Below are positions 6,969-15,775 of a stretch of 64,000 nt of DNA, piece by piece. Numbering within the stretch: position 1 is the first letter of the stretch; every line of letters starts with the position of its first letter. The stretch is from CAZCTC01 sp964501335. Its GTDB lineage: Bacteria > Chloroflexota > Anaerolineae > B4-G1 > SLSP01. The DNA is taken from positions 1 through 64,000 of the forward strand of contig CAZCTC010000026.1 in the NCBI GenBank assembly GCA_964501335.1. Reading direction: 5' to 3'. The notes under the pieces were generated by a model that was not told the DNA's origin, made no database searches, and saw only the letters and a list, made by a program, of their open reading frames with translations. The position numbers were made by a program, and so were the translations under genes.

Positions 6969-8236
6969 GGCTGGTCTTCGAGTTCGCGGGCCCGTTCGCG
7001 CAGTTCGGCCAGATCGCTCAGGATTTCATAGGCGCCATGCCACTGCGTGTAGTCGGGGCCCTGCATCCAGGCTCCGAATTTGGCCGTGCGGCCCCAGTGG
7101 TGCCAGAGTTCAAAATAGGTGAAATCGATGGGCTGGTCGAACGGTTCGTCGGTCAACAGGCCCTGTTGTTGCAGGGGCTGCATGATGGTATTGCTTTCAG
7201 AGACCCAGTCATTGACCGCCAGCGTGGCCTTGTCGGCATCGCCGTAGAAGCCGACGATGAAGTTGTAGTTGTGGCAGGAGAGGCAGACGCCCTGCATGCG
7301 ATCCCGGTTGGTTTCCCATTCGGGGCGGCGAGTGCTGATGGGGGCGAAGAGATACCAGGTGAGACGTTCGCCGACATCGTGGCTGGTTTCGGTTTTGCCG
7401 AAACCGCTGATGTGACAGGTGGCGCAGGTGGCGGCGGGCAGATCAGCGGGATCGAGCGTGCCGGGTTCGGCTTCCCAATTCCATTCATCTCCCCCGGTCA
7501 TATAGGCGATGCCGTGGGGCGATTCCTGGTAGATTTCCCATTGGGGATGGTCGGGACCGATATGGCAGGCGTTACAGGTCTCGGGTTTGCGGGCCTGTTC
7601 GAGGCTGAAGGCGTGGCGGAGGTGACAGCTTTCACATTGTCCGACGGAGCCGTCGGCGTGAGGGAGCCCGATATTGTGACAGGTTTCACAGGCGAAGCGG
7701 GTGATGTCGGGCCCTTCCAGGTCGTGGATCTGGTTGCGGGCTTTGGAGGGGCTGTAGCTGCCTTCGGGGATAGATTTGTAGAGGGTATCCAGTTCGGGCG
7801 AGAGCCCGGTCGAGCCGGCGTAGGCGACATAAGAGGGGATGGCGTGGCGACTCTGGTTGAACTGCGCCACTTCCTGGGTATGACAGCGTTCGCAACGTTT
7901 GGGGGTAGGGCTGGAGATCACATAGGTATCCTGATGGGCCCGGCTGTCAGGCGCATCAGCTTTGACCTCGTGGCAGTCGCGGCAGGTCACGTTGGCGGCG
8001 GCCATGGCGCTTTTGGAAAATTGTTCCACGATGCCGGGGGAACTGGTGCGATGACAGACCACACAGGAATCCTGACTGGCGGCGAGGGCATCAGCGGGAC
8101 GGGCCGGATCGGGATTGGTCATGGCCTGATCGAGCGTCAGAATGATCAAGGTCAAGCCGGCGAGCAACAGGACGGCCGTGCCGCCGATGAAGAAAGCGCG
8201 AAAGAGGTTGAAAGAGATTTTATCTTTCATGGCCAC
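6965..8236 (-). CDS. Octaheme hydroxylamine-oxidoreductase-like cytochrome c, membrane anchored
   Basis: Eight CxxCH heme motifs are visible in order: CVVCH, CRDCH, CERCH, CETCH, CESCH, CNACH, CATCH, CLSCH. The segments CNACHIGPDHPQWEIY, HDVGERLTW, ELWHHWGRTAKFGA and GPDYTQWHGAYE match the HAO/octaheme family, whose members oxidise hydroxylamine or hydrazine or reduce nitrite. A hydrophobic helix at about residues 12-33 should anchor it with the hemes outside. The first codon is GTG (8236), five bases after AGGAC; ATG at 8230 is an alternative. Whether the tyrosine that cross-links the catalytic heme in oxidising enzymes is present cannot be decided without a structural alignment, so reaction direction is open. 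Confidence 0.85.
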   Translation of the reverse strand: MAMKDKISFNLFRAFFIGGTAVLLLAGLTLIILTLDQAMTNPDPARPADALAASQDSCVVCHRTSSPGIVEQFSKSAMAAANVTCRDCHEVKADAPDSRAHQDTYVISSPTPKRCERCHTQEVAQFNQSRHAIPSYVAYAGSTGLSPELDTLYKSIPEGSYSPSKARNQIHDLEGPDITRFACETCHNIGLPHADGSVGQCESCHLRHAFSLEQARKPETCNACHIGPDHPQWEIYQESPHGIAYMTGGDEWNWEAEPGTLDPADLPAATCATCHISGFGKTETSHDVGERLTWYLFAPISTRRPEWETNRDRMQGVCLSCHNYNFIVGFYGDADKATLAVNDWVSESNTIMQPLQQQGLLTDEPFDQPIDFTYFELWHHWGRTAKFGAWMQGPDYTQWHGAYEILSDLAELRERARELEDQP

Positions 8237-8260
8237 TTTGGTCCTTTCTGGATTTTTATG

Positions 8261-8294
8261 ATTTTCGCGCGTCCTTTGCAGGGCGCGCGAAAAT
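8261..8294. terminator. 11-bp hairpin between the PATAN-like and cytochrome genes
   Basis: ATTTTCGCGCG pairs with CGCGCGAAAAT around a 12-base loop. It follows the stop of the 8302-9255 gene by eight bases and precedes the cytochrome start, so it probably separates two minus-strand transcripts. It belongs to the window's hairpin family but has a longer loop. Confidence 0.55.
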
Positions 8295-8301
8295 GTAGTT
8301 T

Positions 8302-9255
8302 TTAGTGGATGTCGACGATTTGCAGCCGGCGGAGCAGCTGTTGCGCCGGCTGCGGCAGGCTTTGAGCTGCGTCTTGAATCAGGGAACGGGTCATGCGTGG
8401 GCCGATGATATCTTCCAGATTGCGGATCGCTTCGCCCAGGAGGACGTGGTAGGCCTGGGCGGCCGTTTCCAGATCGGGGAAGCCGGTTTCATCTTTGATC
8501 CCGGCCTGAGTGAGTTCGATCGACCAGTGATTTTGGGCCGCCCATTGGTTCAATTCGTCGAAGAGAGTTTGAGCCAGTCCCATTCCTACCAGGCGGGCGT
8601 AGCGTTGAGTCAGATGGTTGAGCAAGGTCATGAAGGCATTTTGCAAGGCGATCAGATCGTCCTGGGGATTGGTCGTTTCCTGGGGGCCGAGGTAACGGGC
8701 AATGGAGCAGGGTAGATCGGGATAGTGGTAGATATTTTCCGTCAGGGCTTCCGGTCCGATTTTGATTTGAGTAGGAGTGGTATAGAGGATTAGCGGTGGG
8801 TGGCTTTTACCGGACAAGAGCACAAAGCCTTCGGCTTCAGACCAGGTGATGCGTACGATACTCCGCAGGGGTTCCTGTTCCCATCCCGCGAGCAATTGCG
8901 GGAGATCGTTGGTGGTACCCAGGAGCGTTATTTGTGGGGGATACCATTCCAACAGGGCGCGCACAATTCTCAGTGCTTCAGTTGGGAGAGCCAGAGAGTT
9001 AATAATATTGTTTTTGAGGTTGATGTATTGTTGGATTTGAGAGGGTGTAATATCGCGCCAGGAATCTCCCTGTAAGATTCCTTGTTGGACCAGAGTGCCT
9101 TGAGAAAAAGTCAGAATGATGCAGATTTCCGGGGGGCGACCGATGTGAATCAGGCCGGTAAACCGGTTTTGATTGCATTGTTGTAGAAACCCGTCGATTC
9201 GGTTTCCGGGGAGTGTTTTGGCGATCTCTGGTGCATGGTTAAAAAGCAGAATCAT
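8302..9255 (-). CDS. Soluble protein with possible PATAN/DUF4388-like N-terminus
   Basis: The 317-residue protein has no TM segment. Residues about 20-60 (FLQQCNQNRFTGLIHI, then FSQGTLVQQGIL) recall the start of PATAN/DUF4388 domains, which occur in bacterial signalling proteins and often bear on phospho-signalling or gliding. The central part resembles nothing I can name, and the C-terminal 110 residues form a helical bundle. Its ATG lies three bases after the stop of the upstream membrane protein, so the pair is an operon. A sensory pair (membrane input plus soluble output) is plausible but unproven. The PATAN similarity rests on a short pattern. Confidence 0.5.
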   Translation of the reverse strand: MILLFNHAPEIAKTLPGNRIDGFLQQCNQNRFTGLIHIGRPPEICIILTFSQGTLVQQGILQGDSWRDITPSQIQQYINLKNNIINSLALPTEALRIVRALLEWYPPQITLLGTTNDLPQLLAGWEQEPLRSIVRITWSEAEGFVLLSGKSHPPLILYTTPTQIKIGPEALTENIYHYPDLPCSIARYLGPQETTNPQDDLIALQNAFMTLLNHLTQRYARLVGMGLAQTLFDELNQWAAQNHWSIELTQAGIKDETGFPDLETAAQAYHVLLGEAIRNLEDIIGPRMTRSLIQDAAQSLPQPAQQLLRRLQIVDIH

Positions 9256-9258
9256 AGT

Positions 9259-10107
9259 TTAATTTTTCCTTGGTTTCAACCAGCGAATACCATATCGTAA
9301 CAGCAGAAATTGAGCCAGCAACGCCAGCATCAGCAGCAGGTAAGAGGCTATATAGAGAACGTCGGTTATTATGGTTCCCAGGTTGCTGTCGCCTGAATAA
9401 ATATAGCTGTTAGAAGTGAAGAGCCAGGTAAAAATAAGATCGGAAATGGTAAAGAAGAAAAGGGCCAACCAGGGGCGAGCCCATTGGGCATTGCTTAAAG
9501 TTAGTGCCAGAAGCAAAGCAGAGAGAGCCAGGGCGAGATCTGCGAGAGGATAGAAAACACTGATGAAGGTTCCCCACCAGCTGGTTTCGATTCCCGGCGA
9601 ATTTATCAGAACGGCTGTAATTCCAAAAGTCAGGGTCAGAAAGAGCGCCGCTCCAAGGCTTAAAGTTATCAGCAGACGTTTGGAGGGCACCCGAATAAGT
9701 TCTCGATATTGTAGAACCAGGGCTGTACCGAGCCCGATATATCCCACCATCCAGAAAAGATCTCCGGGCGTGATTTCGGGCATGGCGCTTCCATAGTAAT
9801 GAAGATAGAGAGTCCAGATGAGTTCAGCGCAGGTCCATGCACCCAATCCTAAAGCAAAGGCGCGCCAGATCCCATAAGGTGGTTCTGTGGATTTGAAGTT
9901 CAACCAGATTCGGATAGCAAGCCAGGTATCGATCGCGGCAATGAGGGCTGTGAGAAAAGAAAGCCCTACATCTCGATTTTGCTGAAAGTCGGCAGATACA
10001 GGCAGGAGGTGGAGGATGGTATAGATTACCAGAATTAGTGAGGCGCCCCCTATGGTAATCCAGAAAATACGAGAGGGCAAAGGAGTTTGTGTGTTTTTGG
10101 AATTCAT
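9259..10107 (-). CDS. Polytopic membrane protein, MASE-like in appearance
   Basis: The 282-residue protein has about eight TM segments, and its loops carry motifs such as LGAWTCAELIW and PGDLFWMVGYIGLG. This pattern is reminiscent of the multi-TM input modules in front of diguanylate cyclases or kinases. Here no catalytic domain follows; the next gene, three bases downstream, is the PATAN-like soluble protein. ATG at 10107 follows GGCGGAGAAAAC. Function is unknown; a membrane sensor is the best guess. Confidence 0.55.
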   Translation of the reverse strand: MNSKNTQTPLPSRIFWITIGGASLILVIYTILHLLPVSADFQQNRDVGLSFLTALIAAIDTWLAIRIWLNFKSTEPPYGIWRAFALGLGAWTCAELIWTLYLHYYGSAMPEITPGDLFWMVGYIGLGTALVLQYRELIRVPSKRLLITLSLGAALFLTLTFGITAVLINSPGIETSWWGTFISVFYPLADLALALSALLLALTLSNAQWARPWLALFFFTISDLIFTWLFTSNSYIYSGDSNLGTIITDVLYIASYLLLMLALLAQFLLLRYGIRWLKPRKN

Positions 10108-10182
10108 CCGGGTTTTCTCCGCCTGGTTTTGGTGTTACTACAGGTATGAACTTAGTTTAACACACTCTCAAAAAGGGGCAAA

Positions 10183-11241
10183 TCAAGGTTTTAAAAGGGC
10201 AAGAGCTGCCGTTGTGATTTCTCGAGGCGAGAAATCCAGGCATTCGCGGTTGCGAGGGCAGGTGAAGGCGTAACAGGGACTGCAATCGGTAGGGCAGCGG
10301 AGTAGAGAGGCGGGGGCGGTTCGGGGGCGCCATTGGGATTCATAATCAGTTCCTGAGTAAGTGATGACGCTGGGTATGTGGAGGGCATCGGCCAGGTGCA
10401 GGAGAGAGGTGTTGTTGGTCAGAACCAGCCGGGCGTGGGCGATCAGGGCTGCCAGTTCGGGAACTTCGGTCGCTCCCAGGAAATCGATTCCATGACGTCC
10501 CAGGATATCGAGCAGGGGCAGGGTGCGGGGGCGATCTTTTTCGATGCCGGTGACGATGACCGGCCAGCCGGTATGATCGGCCAGTTCTCGGGCCGCAAGG
10601 GCTCCGCGTTCTGGAAAGTAGGTGCGGGCCTGGCAACTGGCCCAGGGGGCCCAGAGCAGATAGGGCACCCCCGGGTCAAGGCCGACGCGGATGAGCAGGT
10701 GGGTCATGCGTTGATGCGCGAGGGAAGGGATGGCGATGTCCAATTCTCGATGGCTGACCGGAAAGCCGAGAGCTTCAAGCAGTCGCAGATTGCGTTCGGC
10801 CTGATGCAGCTCGTCGGGGGCTGAATGGAGTTCAAAGGTGAGCAGCTCGCCGCCTTTTTCTTTGGATTGGCCGGCGCGGAGCGGAATGCCGGCAAGATAA
10901 CAGATGAGAGCGGCGGGATGAGGGCTTTGGTTGAAACTGGTGAGGATGATGGCTGCGTCGAAGCGGCCCCGGCTGAGCAGTCGGACCAGTTCCCATTCGC
11001 GGGCGGGATCGAAGGCCAGCCGGCCGAGATCTTGCCAGAGGGTGCGCCAGGCGAGGGTTTGATCCAGCCAGGGGAGGAGGGGGGCGGCTTGCGCCCCGGC
11101 GGGGCTGGCCAGCAGCGTGAGCCGGGCTTCTGGAAGCGCGGTGCGGAGGGCACGAAGGGCGGGGGCGGTCATTAAGACATCGCCGATATTGTCTAATCGG
11201 AGGATGAGCAGATTGTGGACGGTGAGCCAGGGATTGCCCAT
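10183..11241 (-). CDS. Glycosyltransferase family 9 (heptosyltransferase-like), distal
   Basis: The 352-residue protein is a GT9 enzyme of the ADP-heptose:glycan heptosyltransferase type. The N-terminus LLILRLDNIGDVLMTAPALR is the family hallmark, and LTNNTSLLHLADAL near residue 280 is the C-terminal sugar-nucleotide site. A Cys cluster (CPTDCSPCYAFTCPRNREC) near the C-terminus is common in GT9 proteins. It is the last gene of the long glycan operon, beginning two bases after the stop of the GT4 gene. It should transfer heptose to a surface glycan from the cytoplasmic face; the acceptor cannot be told from sequence. Confidence 0.85.
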   Translation of the reverse strand: MGNPWLTVHNLLILRLDNIGDVLMTAPALRALRTALPEARLTLLASPAGAQAAPLLPWLDQTLAWRTLWQDLGRLAFDPAREWELVRLLSRGRFDAAIILTSFNQSPHPAALICYLAGIPLRAGQSKEKGGELLTFELHSAPDELHQAERNLRLLEALGFPVSHRELDIAIPSLAHQRMTHLLIRVGLDPGVPYLLWAPWASCQARTYFPERGALAARELADHTGWPVIVTGIEKDRPRTLPLLDILGRHGIDFLGATEVPELAALIAHARLVLTNNTSLLHLADALHIPSVITYSGTDYESQWRPRTAPASLLRCPTDCSPCYAFTCPRNRECLDFSPREITTAALALLKP

Positions 11242-11243
11242 GT

Positions 11244-12461
11244 TCAGCTGCGCGGGGGAAAAACGACCCCCGGATCAAAGGTGATGGGTTTGGGCTCGGT
11301 CGCGTCGAGGACCCAATCGGTCGGCAGCAGGCCGTCGGGAGGTGGTTTCTGGCCCAGGAGTTGATAGAAAAGCACGGCGGTTCGGTTGATCGTGACCTGG
11401 AGGTTGAAGATGTTTTCAACGCGTTGCCGACCGGCCACTCCCATCTGTTTGCCCATATCGGGGGCATTCAGGAGTTTGAGCACCCCTTCGCCCAGACCGA
11501 ACCAGTCTCCTGGGCCTGATGTAAGGCCGGTACTGCCGACTTCGACGATCTCAGCGACGCCGCCGACCGAGATTGCGACGACCGGCCGGCCGCAGGCCAT
11601 GGCTTCCAGTAAAGCGAAGGGCATTCCTTCAACCCGGGAGCTTTGCACGACGATATCCAGAGCCGGGTAGACCTCGCTCATATTTTCCCAAAGGCCGGCG
11701 AGATGGACGATGCCGGTGAGATTGGTATTATGAATCATGTCGGCCATCTCGCGTTGCATGGGACCTTCTCCCACCAGCACGAAGTGGGCTTCGGGTTTTT
11801 GTTTGTGGACATGTTCGGCCATGCGAATAAATTGATCGGGGCCTTTTTCCCAGGCCAGGCGTCCCACATAGCCGATGAGCGGGGCATTGGGAGGAATATC
11901 AAGGGATTTGCGGAAGCCGGTGCCATCGCCCTCGGGGGTAAAGGTTTTCAGATCGACGCCATTGGGGATGAGAGAAATTTGTTCCGGCGGCATTCCCAGA
12001 GCCAGGGCCTGGGTATAGGCCTCCTGGCATACCAGGACCATATGCGTGCCGGTCGTGCGGCTCATTCCCAGTTCCAGTGCTGTCACATCCATGCCGTGGA
12101 CCGTGGCGACGGTCGGGATATTGGTCAGTTTGCCGGCCAGGCCGGCCAGGATGTGAGCCCGGGGCATATGGGCATGGATCAGATCGATATGTTGGTGACG
12201 TACCAGTTCGGTGGTGAATTGGATGGAGCGCCAGTGGGGGTCCAGATCCATCGTGGTGATAAAAACGGAACTTCCCAGGCGGCGGATGCTGGCTGTAAAA
12301 GCGCTTTCGTAAGGCATAAGGCAGGTAATTTTGAAGTGATGGGTTGGAAGTTGGCGAACCAGCTGGTAAACATATTTTTCCATTCCTCCAACGATAGCGT
12401 TGCCGGCGATTTCGAGGATGTGAAATTGCGGAGAACGGTCATTATCTATCGAGGCTAACAT
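11244..12461 (-). CDS. Glycosyltransferase family 4
   Basis: The 405-residue GT-B enzyme has the N-terminal pattern ILEIAGNAIVGGMEKYVYQL, the linker IGYVGRLAWEKGPDQFIRM (about residue 195) and the retaining-GT site SRVEGMPFALLEAMACGRPVV (about 290). The last can be read as E-x7-E with the conserved GxPxxxLEA. The sugar donor is not predictable. The start overlaps the end of the amidohydrolase gene by seven bases. About 30 proline-rich residues follow the catalytic domain. The enzyme probably adds one residue of the operon's glycan at the cytoplasmic membrane. Confidence 0.85.
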   Translation of the reverse strand: MLASIDNDRSPQFHILEIAGNAIVGGMEKYVYQLVRQLPTHHFKITCLMPYESAFTASIRRLGSSVFITTMDLDPHWRSIQFTTELVRHQHIDLIHAHMPRAHILAGLAGKLTNIPTVATVHGMDVTALELGMSRTTGTHMVLVCQEAYTQALALGMPPEQISLIPNGVDLKTFTPEGDGTGFRKSLDIPPNAPLIGYVGRLAWEKGPDQFIRMAEHVHKQKPEAHFVLVGEGPMQREMADMIHNTNLTGIVHLAGLWENMSEVYPALDIVVQSSRVEGMPFALLEAMACGRPVVAISVGGVAEIVEVGSTGLTSGPGDWFGLGEGVLKLLNAPDMGKQMGVAGRQRVENIFNLQVTINRTAVLFYQLLGQKPPPDGLLPTDWVLDATEPKPITFDPGVVFPPRS

Positions 12462-13291
12462 GGTTGCTCCTTATGGGTCGATAAAGATTTTTCCAGGCCG
12501 AGCCAGGCAGCTGCCGTTCCCCCCAGGATTTGAGAGCGATCGGTGGGAGCGACATTCAAGATTTCGAGCCAATGTTCGAGTTCTGCTCGCGCTTCGAGAA
12601 GGGTTTCACCCGAACAGGGGAGGAACCGATCGCTGCCGTATTGCAGTCGATCGGGTCCCAAGACATCCAGCGCCCGGGAGAGGACTTCCTGGCGATAGGC
12701 GGGGGGAGGTCCGAACGAGAGATCGAATCGGAAGGGGCTTTCAGCGCCTGGAAGTCCGGCAATTCGATCGATCACGCCCAGGGCTATGGCTTCATCGCAC
12801 CAGGGCCAGCTTAGATGGGCCAGGGCAACTTTCAAGTCGGGGTGATCGCGTACCGCTTCATAGTAAGCGGGGCGGCAATACCGCCCCGACTTTCCATCAA
12901 TGTAGATGCCGCTGTGGAAGAGAATCGGAATTTTCAGCGAGACAGCTTCAGCATAGATGCGGTGGGCCGTTTCTTCGTAAGGATACCAGCCGCTGGGAAC
13001 CAGTTTTACCCCCTTTAAACCCAGGGTCACTGCGTTTTGCAGGTCTTCGGGGGCCGTGGGATGGCAGGGATTGACCACGGCAAATCCTATCAAGCGGTCG
13101 GCATGGCCGTGGATCAAGGCCCCAAGATGGCGGGTGGCTTCACGCAGGCTGGCCGGGTTATTCAGGCTGTAAGGGGGGGTGAGGAATGGGGCCAGCAAGA
13201 CAGCTTTGTCGATGCCGGCTTTGTCCAGGGCGTGCAGGATTTCGATGGTGGTTTCCTGGCCTGAACAATGGAGATGGGCATCTATAATCAT
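12455..13291 (-). CDS. Amidohydrolase family 2 (TIM-barrel metal-dependent hydrolase)
   Basis: The 278-residue protein has the Amidohydro_2 signature: DAHLH at residues 4-8 (metal ligands), FHSGIY near 127, ALAHLSWPW near 155, and a late Asp in YGSDRFLP near 221. The family includes decarboxylases and lactone hydrolases, and the substrate here is unknown. It lies inside the glycan operon between the GT4 gene and the GT-UGM fusion, 14 bases after the fusion's stop. A role in sugar modification is possible, although such enzymes are also common passengers. Confidence 0.75.
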   Translation of the reverse strand: MIIDAHLHCSGQETTIEILHALDKAGIDKAVLLAPFLTPPYSLNNPASLREATRHLGALIHGHADRLIGFAVVNPCHPTAPEDLQNAVTLGLKGVKLVPSGWYPYEETAHRIYAEAVSLKIPILFHSGIYIDGKSGRYCRPAYYEAVRDHPDLKVALAHLSWPWCDEAIALGVIDRIAGLPGAESPFRFDLSFGPPPAYRQEVLSRALDVLGPDRLQYGSDRFLPCSGETLLEARAELEHWLEILNVAPTDRSQILGGTAAAWLGLEKSLSTHKEQPC

Positions 13292-13305
13292 AGGATTCTC
13301 TCCGT

Positions 13306-15729
13306 TTATTCTGATTTTACTTTTAACAAGACCGGGTCGGTGGCTGAGGTTGAAGGGGTGGGGCGAGTTCCGGCGGCACTGTGCAGTGAGTCGTTATGGG
13401 GAATTCCGGCCAGTTTTGCATAGAGTGTGAGGGCCTGGGCCACGACCTGATCCATGTTGTAATAACGGTAGGTTCCCAGCCGCCCGACGAAATATACTCC
13501 GTTAAGCGTTTGGGCCAGTTCACGATAGCGTTTGTAAAGTTCTTGATTTTCAGCCCGGGGAATGGGGTAATAGGGGTCACCCTCTCCGCTGGCATATTCG
13601 TAGGCAATGGTGGTATGGGCATGTTTTTGTCCGGTGAGATATTTGAATTCGGTTACTCGGGTGTAGAGATGTTCGTTGGGATAATTGACGACGGCCACCG
13701 GTTGGTGGTAGGGTTCCGTGAAGGTTTCAAATTTAAATTGCATGGTGCGATAGGGGAGTTTCCCGTAGCAGTAGTTGAAGAATTCATCGATAGGCCCACT
13801 GTAAATCAGTTCTCGATAGGGAATCATCTGGTTGATGTCCCGGTAATCGGTGTTGAGCATGATTTTGATATTGGGATGATCCAGCATGGCTTCAATGACA
13901 GAAGTCAGGCCATGGATCGGCATGGCTTGATAAGGGTCGTTGAAGTAGCGATTGTCCCGGTTATAGCGGACCGGAATCCGGGCGGCAACCGAAGCATCCA
14001 GTTGTGAAGGGTCCAGTCCCCATTGTTTGGTGGTGTAATGGCGGAAGAACTTTTCATAAAGTTCGCGTCCCACCTGGCTGATCACCACATCTTCTGATGT
14101 GACGATGGGATTACGTGGTTCGGCGACGGATTCCAGGAATTTCTTTAATTCAAAGGCGGTGAGGTTTAATCCATACAGGCCATTGATCGTATCCAGGTTG
14201 ATGGGAATCGGAAGCAACTGGCCATCCACGCTGGCCAGGACGCGATGTTCGTAGGGGCGCCATTCTGTAAAGCGAGAGAGGTATTGAAAGACTTCATGGG
14301 AATGGGTGTGGAAGATATGGGGACCGTATTTTTGGATCATAATCCCGGCTTCGTTGTAGCGGTCGTAGGCATTGCCGCCGATGTGTGAGCGGCGATCGAT
14401 GACCAGAACTTTTTTGTCTGAGGCGCGGGCCAGGCGTTCGGCCAGAACGGCACCGGCAAATCCTGCTCCGACAATCAGAAAATCGAATTTTTCAGGACAA
14501 CTATGGTAATGGGGGCGGGATTTATTGCGGTCCGGCAGGGGAGGGGCGATCGATTCAGCGTGCGCGAGGTGCGGCGATTGGGTTAATGCGCAATCGATCA
14601 ATTCTCTCATTTTATTCCAGGTGAGATCCCAGGAGTTTTGGTTTAAGAAATGGTCGATTTTGTTTAGCCAGAGTTCTTTATCCTGATTCAGAGTGAGCGC
14701 CGATTCCAGGGCCTGGATAAACTCGCTGCTGTTTTCTGCAATTTGTACCAGTTGTTGTTCTCCATAGGGTCGGATGACATCGCGGATGGGGGTAGAGACG
14801 ACCGGTTTACCTCCGGCCAGATATTCGGGAGTTTTCGTCGGGCTGATATAGCGTGTGGATTCGTTAAGCGCGAAGGGGAGGATGGCAGCGTCCCAGCCGG
14901 CGAGGTAGCCCGGAAGATCCTGATAGGTTTTACGGCCTAAATAGTGAAGGTTGGTATGGCGGGGGAGTTTCTTTTCATCGATTTTGGCGACGGGACCGAT
15001 GAGAATGATATGCCAATCCGGGCGGTTGAGGGCCAGCGTTTCAATCAGATTCAGATCCATCCGTTCATCAATTACGCCGAAGAAGCCGATGCGAGGATGT
15101 GGAATAGAAGCCTGATCGAAAGGATCGCCATTCAGAGTGCGGGCCCGGGCGAAGTGGTCTCGATCGATGCTGCTGGGGAAGAGGTGGACGTTAGGATGGA
15201 GCGAGTGTTTGGCTTCATAAAGGCTTTGGCCTCCCGTGAAAATGAGATCCGCGATTTGGAAGAGTTCAGATTCGTAACTTTTCAACAGGGGCGAGGCATC
15301 CTTGAAGGCCGAGAGCTCATCCATGCAATCGTAGATGATCAATTGCGGGCTCAATTGGCGGGTGTAGGGGAGTGCCAGCGGGGTGTAATACCAGAGGATA
15401 TAGGTATGTAGGGCCTGATCGGTAAAGAATTGGTTGATTAACTGAATATGCGTGGTGCGACTTTCTTCTTTACCCAGTGTTTTTGCAAGATGGGGAACCA
15501 CTACCCAGAGATTGTCCGCTTGAGGTTGGATGACCAGACGGGACGGGCCCGCATCGATCAACGGTTCTTCTACATAGAAAACCCGATGCTCGCGGGCACA
15601 ACGGCTCAGCAAATGTTGAGGACGTTGGTAAACAAAATCCCAACGCAGATGAGAGAAGCAAACCAAATCGAAGTTTTGGGAAGATAAAGCGGAAGAGGAG
15701 GTTTGAGAATTGGCGCTTTTGGTTTTCAT
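13306..15729 (-). CDS. Glycosyltransferase fused to UDP-galactopyranose mutase
   Basis: The protein is 807 residues in two parts. Residues about 20-385 are a GT-B glycosyltransferase (SHLRWDFVYQRPQHLL at the start, then IGFFGVIDERMDLNLIE and SPTKTPEYLAGGKPVV). Residues about 413-780 are UDP-galactopyranose mutase (Glf): the FAD fold FLIVGAGFAGAVLAERLA, IGGNAYD, KYGPHIFHTH, and ALTLYAKLAG near the end. Glf converts UDP-galactopyranose to UDP-galactofuranose. Fusion suggests that product is passed to an attached or nearby transferase, so the glycan may carry galactofuranose. A free Glf is usually 370-400 residues, and this half fits. Start ATG follows AAGGATT by nine bases. A linker of about 25 residues separates the halves. 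Confidence 0.9.
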   Translation of the reverse strand: MKTKSANSQTSSSALSSQNFDLVCFSHLRWDFVYQRPQHLLSRCAREHRVFYVEEPLIDAGPSRLVIQPQADNLWVVVPHLAKTLGKEESRTTHIQLINQFFTDQALHTYILWYYTPLALPYTRQLSPQLIIYDCMDELSAFKDASPLLKSYESELFQIADLIFTGGQSLYEAKHSLHPNVHLFPSSIDRDHFARARTLNGDPFDQASIPHPRIGFFGVIDERMDLNLIETLALNRPDWHIILIGPVAKIDEKKLPRHTNLHYLGRKTYQDLPGYLAGWDAAILPFALNESTRYISPTKTPEYLAGGKPVVSTPIRDVIRPYGEQQLVQIAENSSEFIQALESALTLNQDKELWLNKIDHFLNQNSWDLTWNKMRELIDCALTQSPHLAHAESIAPPLPDRNKSRPHYHSCPEKFDFLIVGAGFAGAVLAERLARASDKKVLVIDRRSHIGGNAYDRYNEAGIMIQKYGPHIFHTHSHEVFQYLSRFTEWRPYEHRVLASVDGQLLPIPINLDTINGLYGLNLTAFELKKFLESVAEPRNPIVTSEDVVISQVGRELYEKFFRHYTTKQWGLDPSQLDASVAARIPVRYNRDNRYFNDPYQAMPIHGLTSVIEAMLDHPNIKIMLNTDYRDINQMIPYRELIYSGPIDEFFNYCYGKLPYRTMQFKFETFTEPYHQPVAVVNYPNEHLYTRVTEFKYLTGQKHAHTTIAYEYASGEGDPYYPIPRAENQELYKRYRELAQTLNGVYFVGRLGTYRYYNMDQVVAQALTLYAKLAGIPHNDSLHSAAGTRPTPSTSATDPVLLKVKSE

Positions 15730-15775
15730 TCGGTAATTAATCCTTTCTCAATAAGGAGATTTCCGGAGATTTCAA

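Noticed and set aside
6893..8305. 470-codon plus-strand frame over the octaheme cytochrome
   Set aside because: The minus strand encodes eight CxxCH motifs and a known fold; the plus-strand product is Gly/Ala/Phe-rich shadow sequence.
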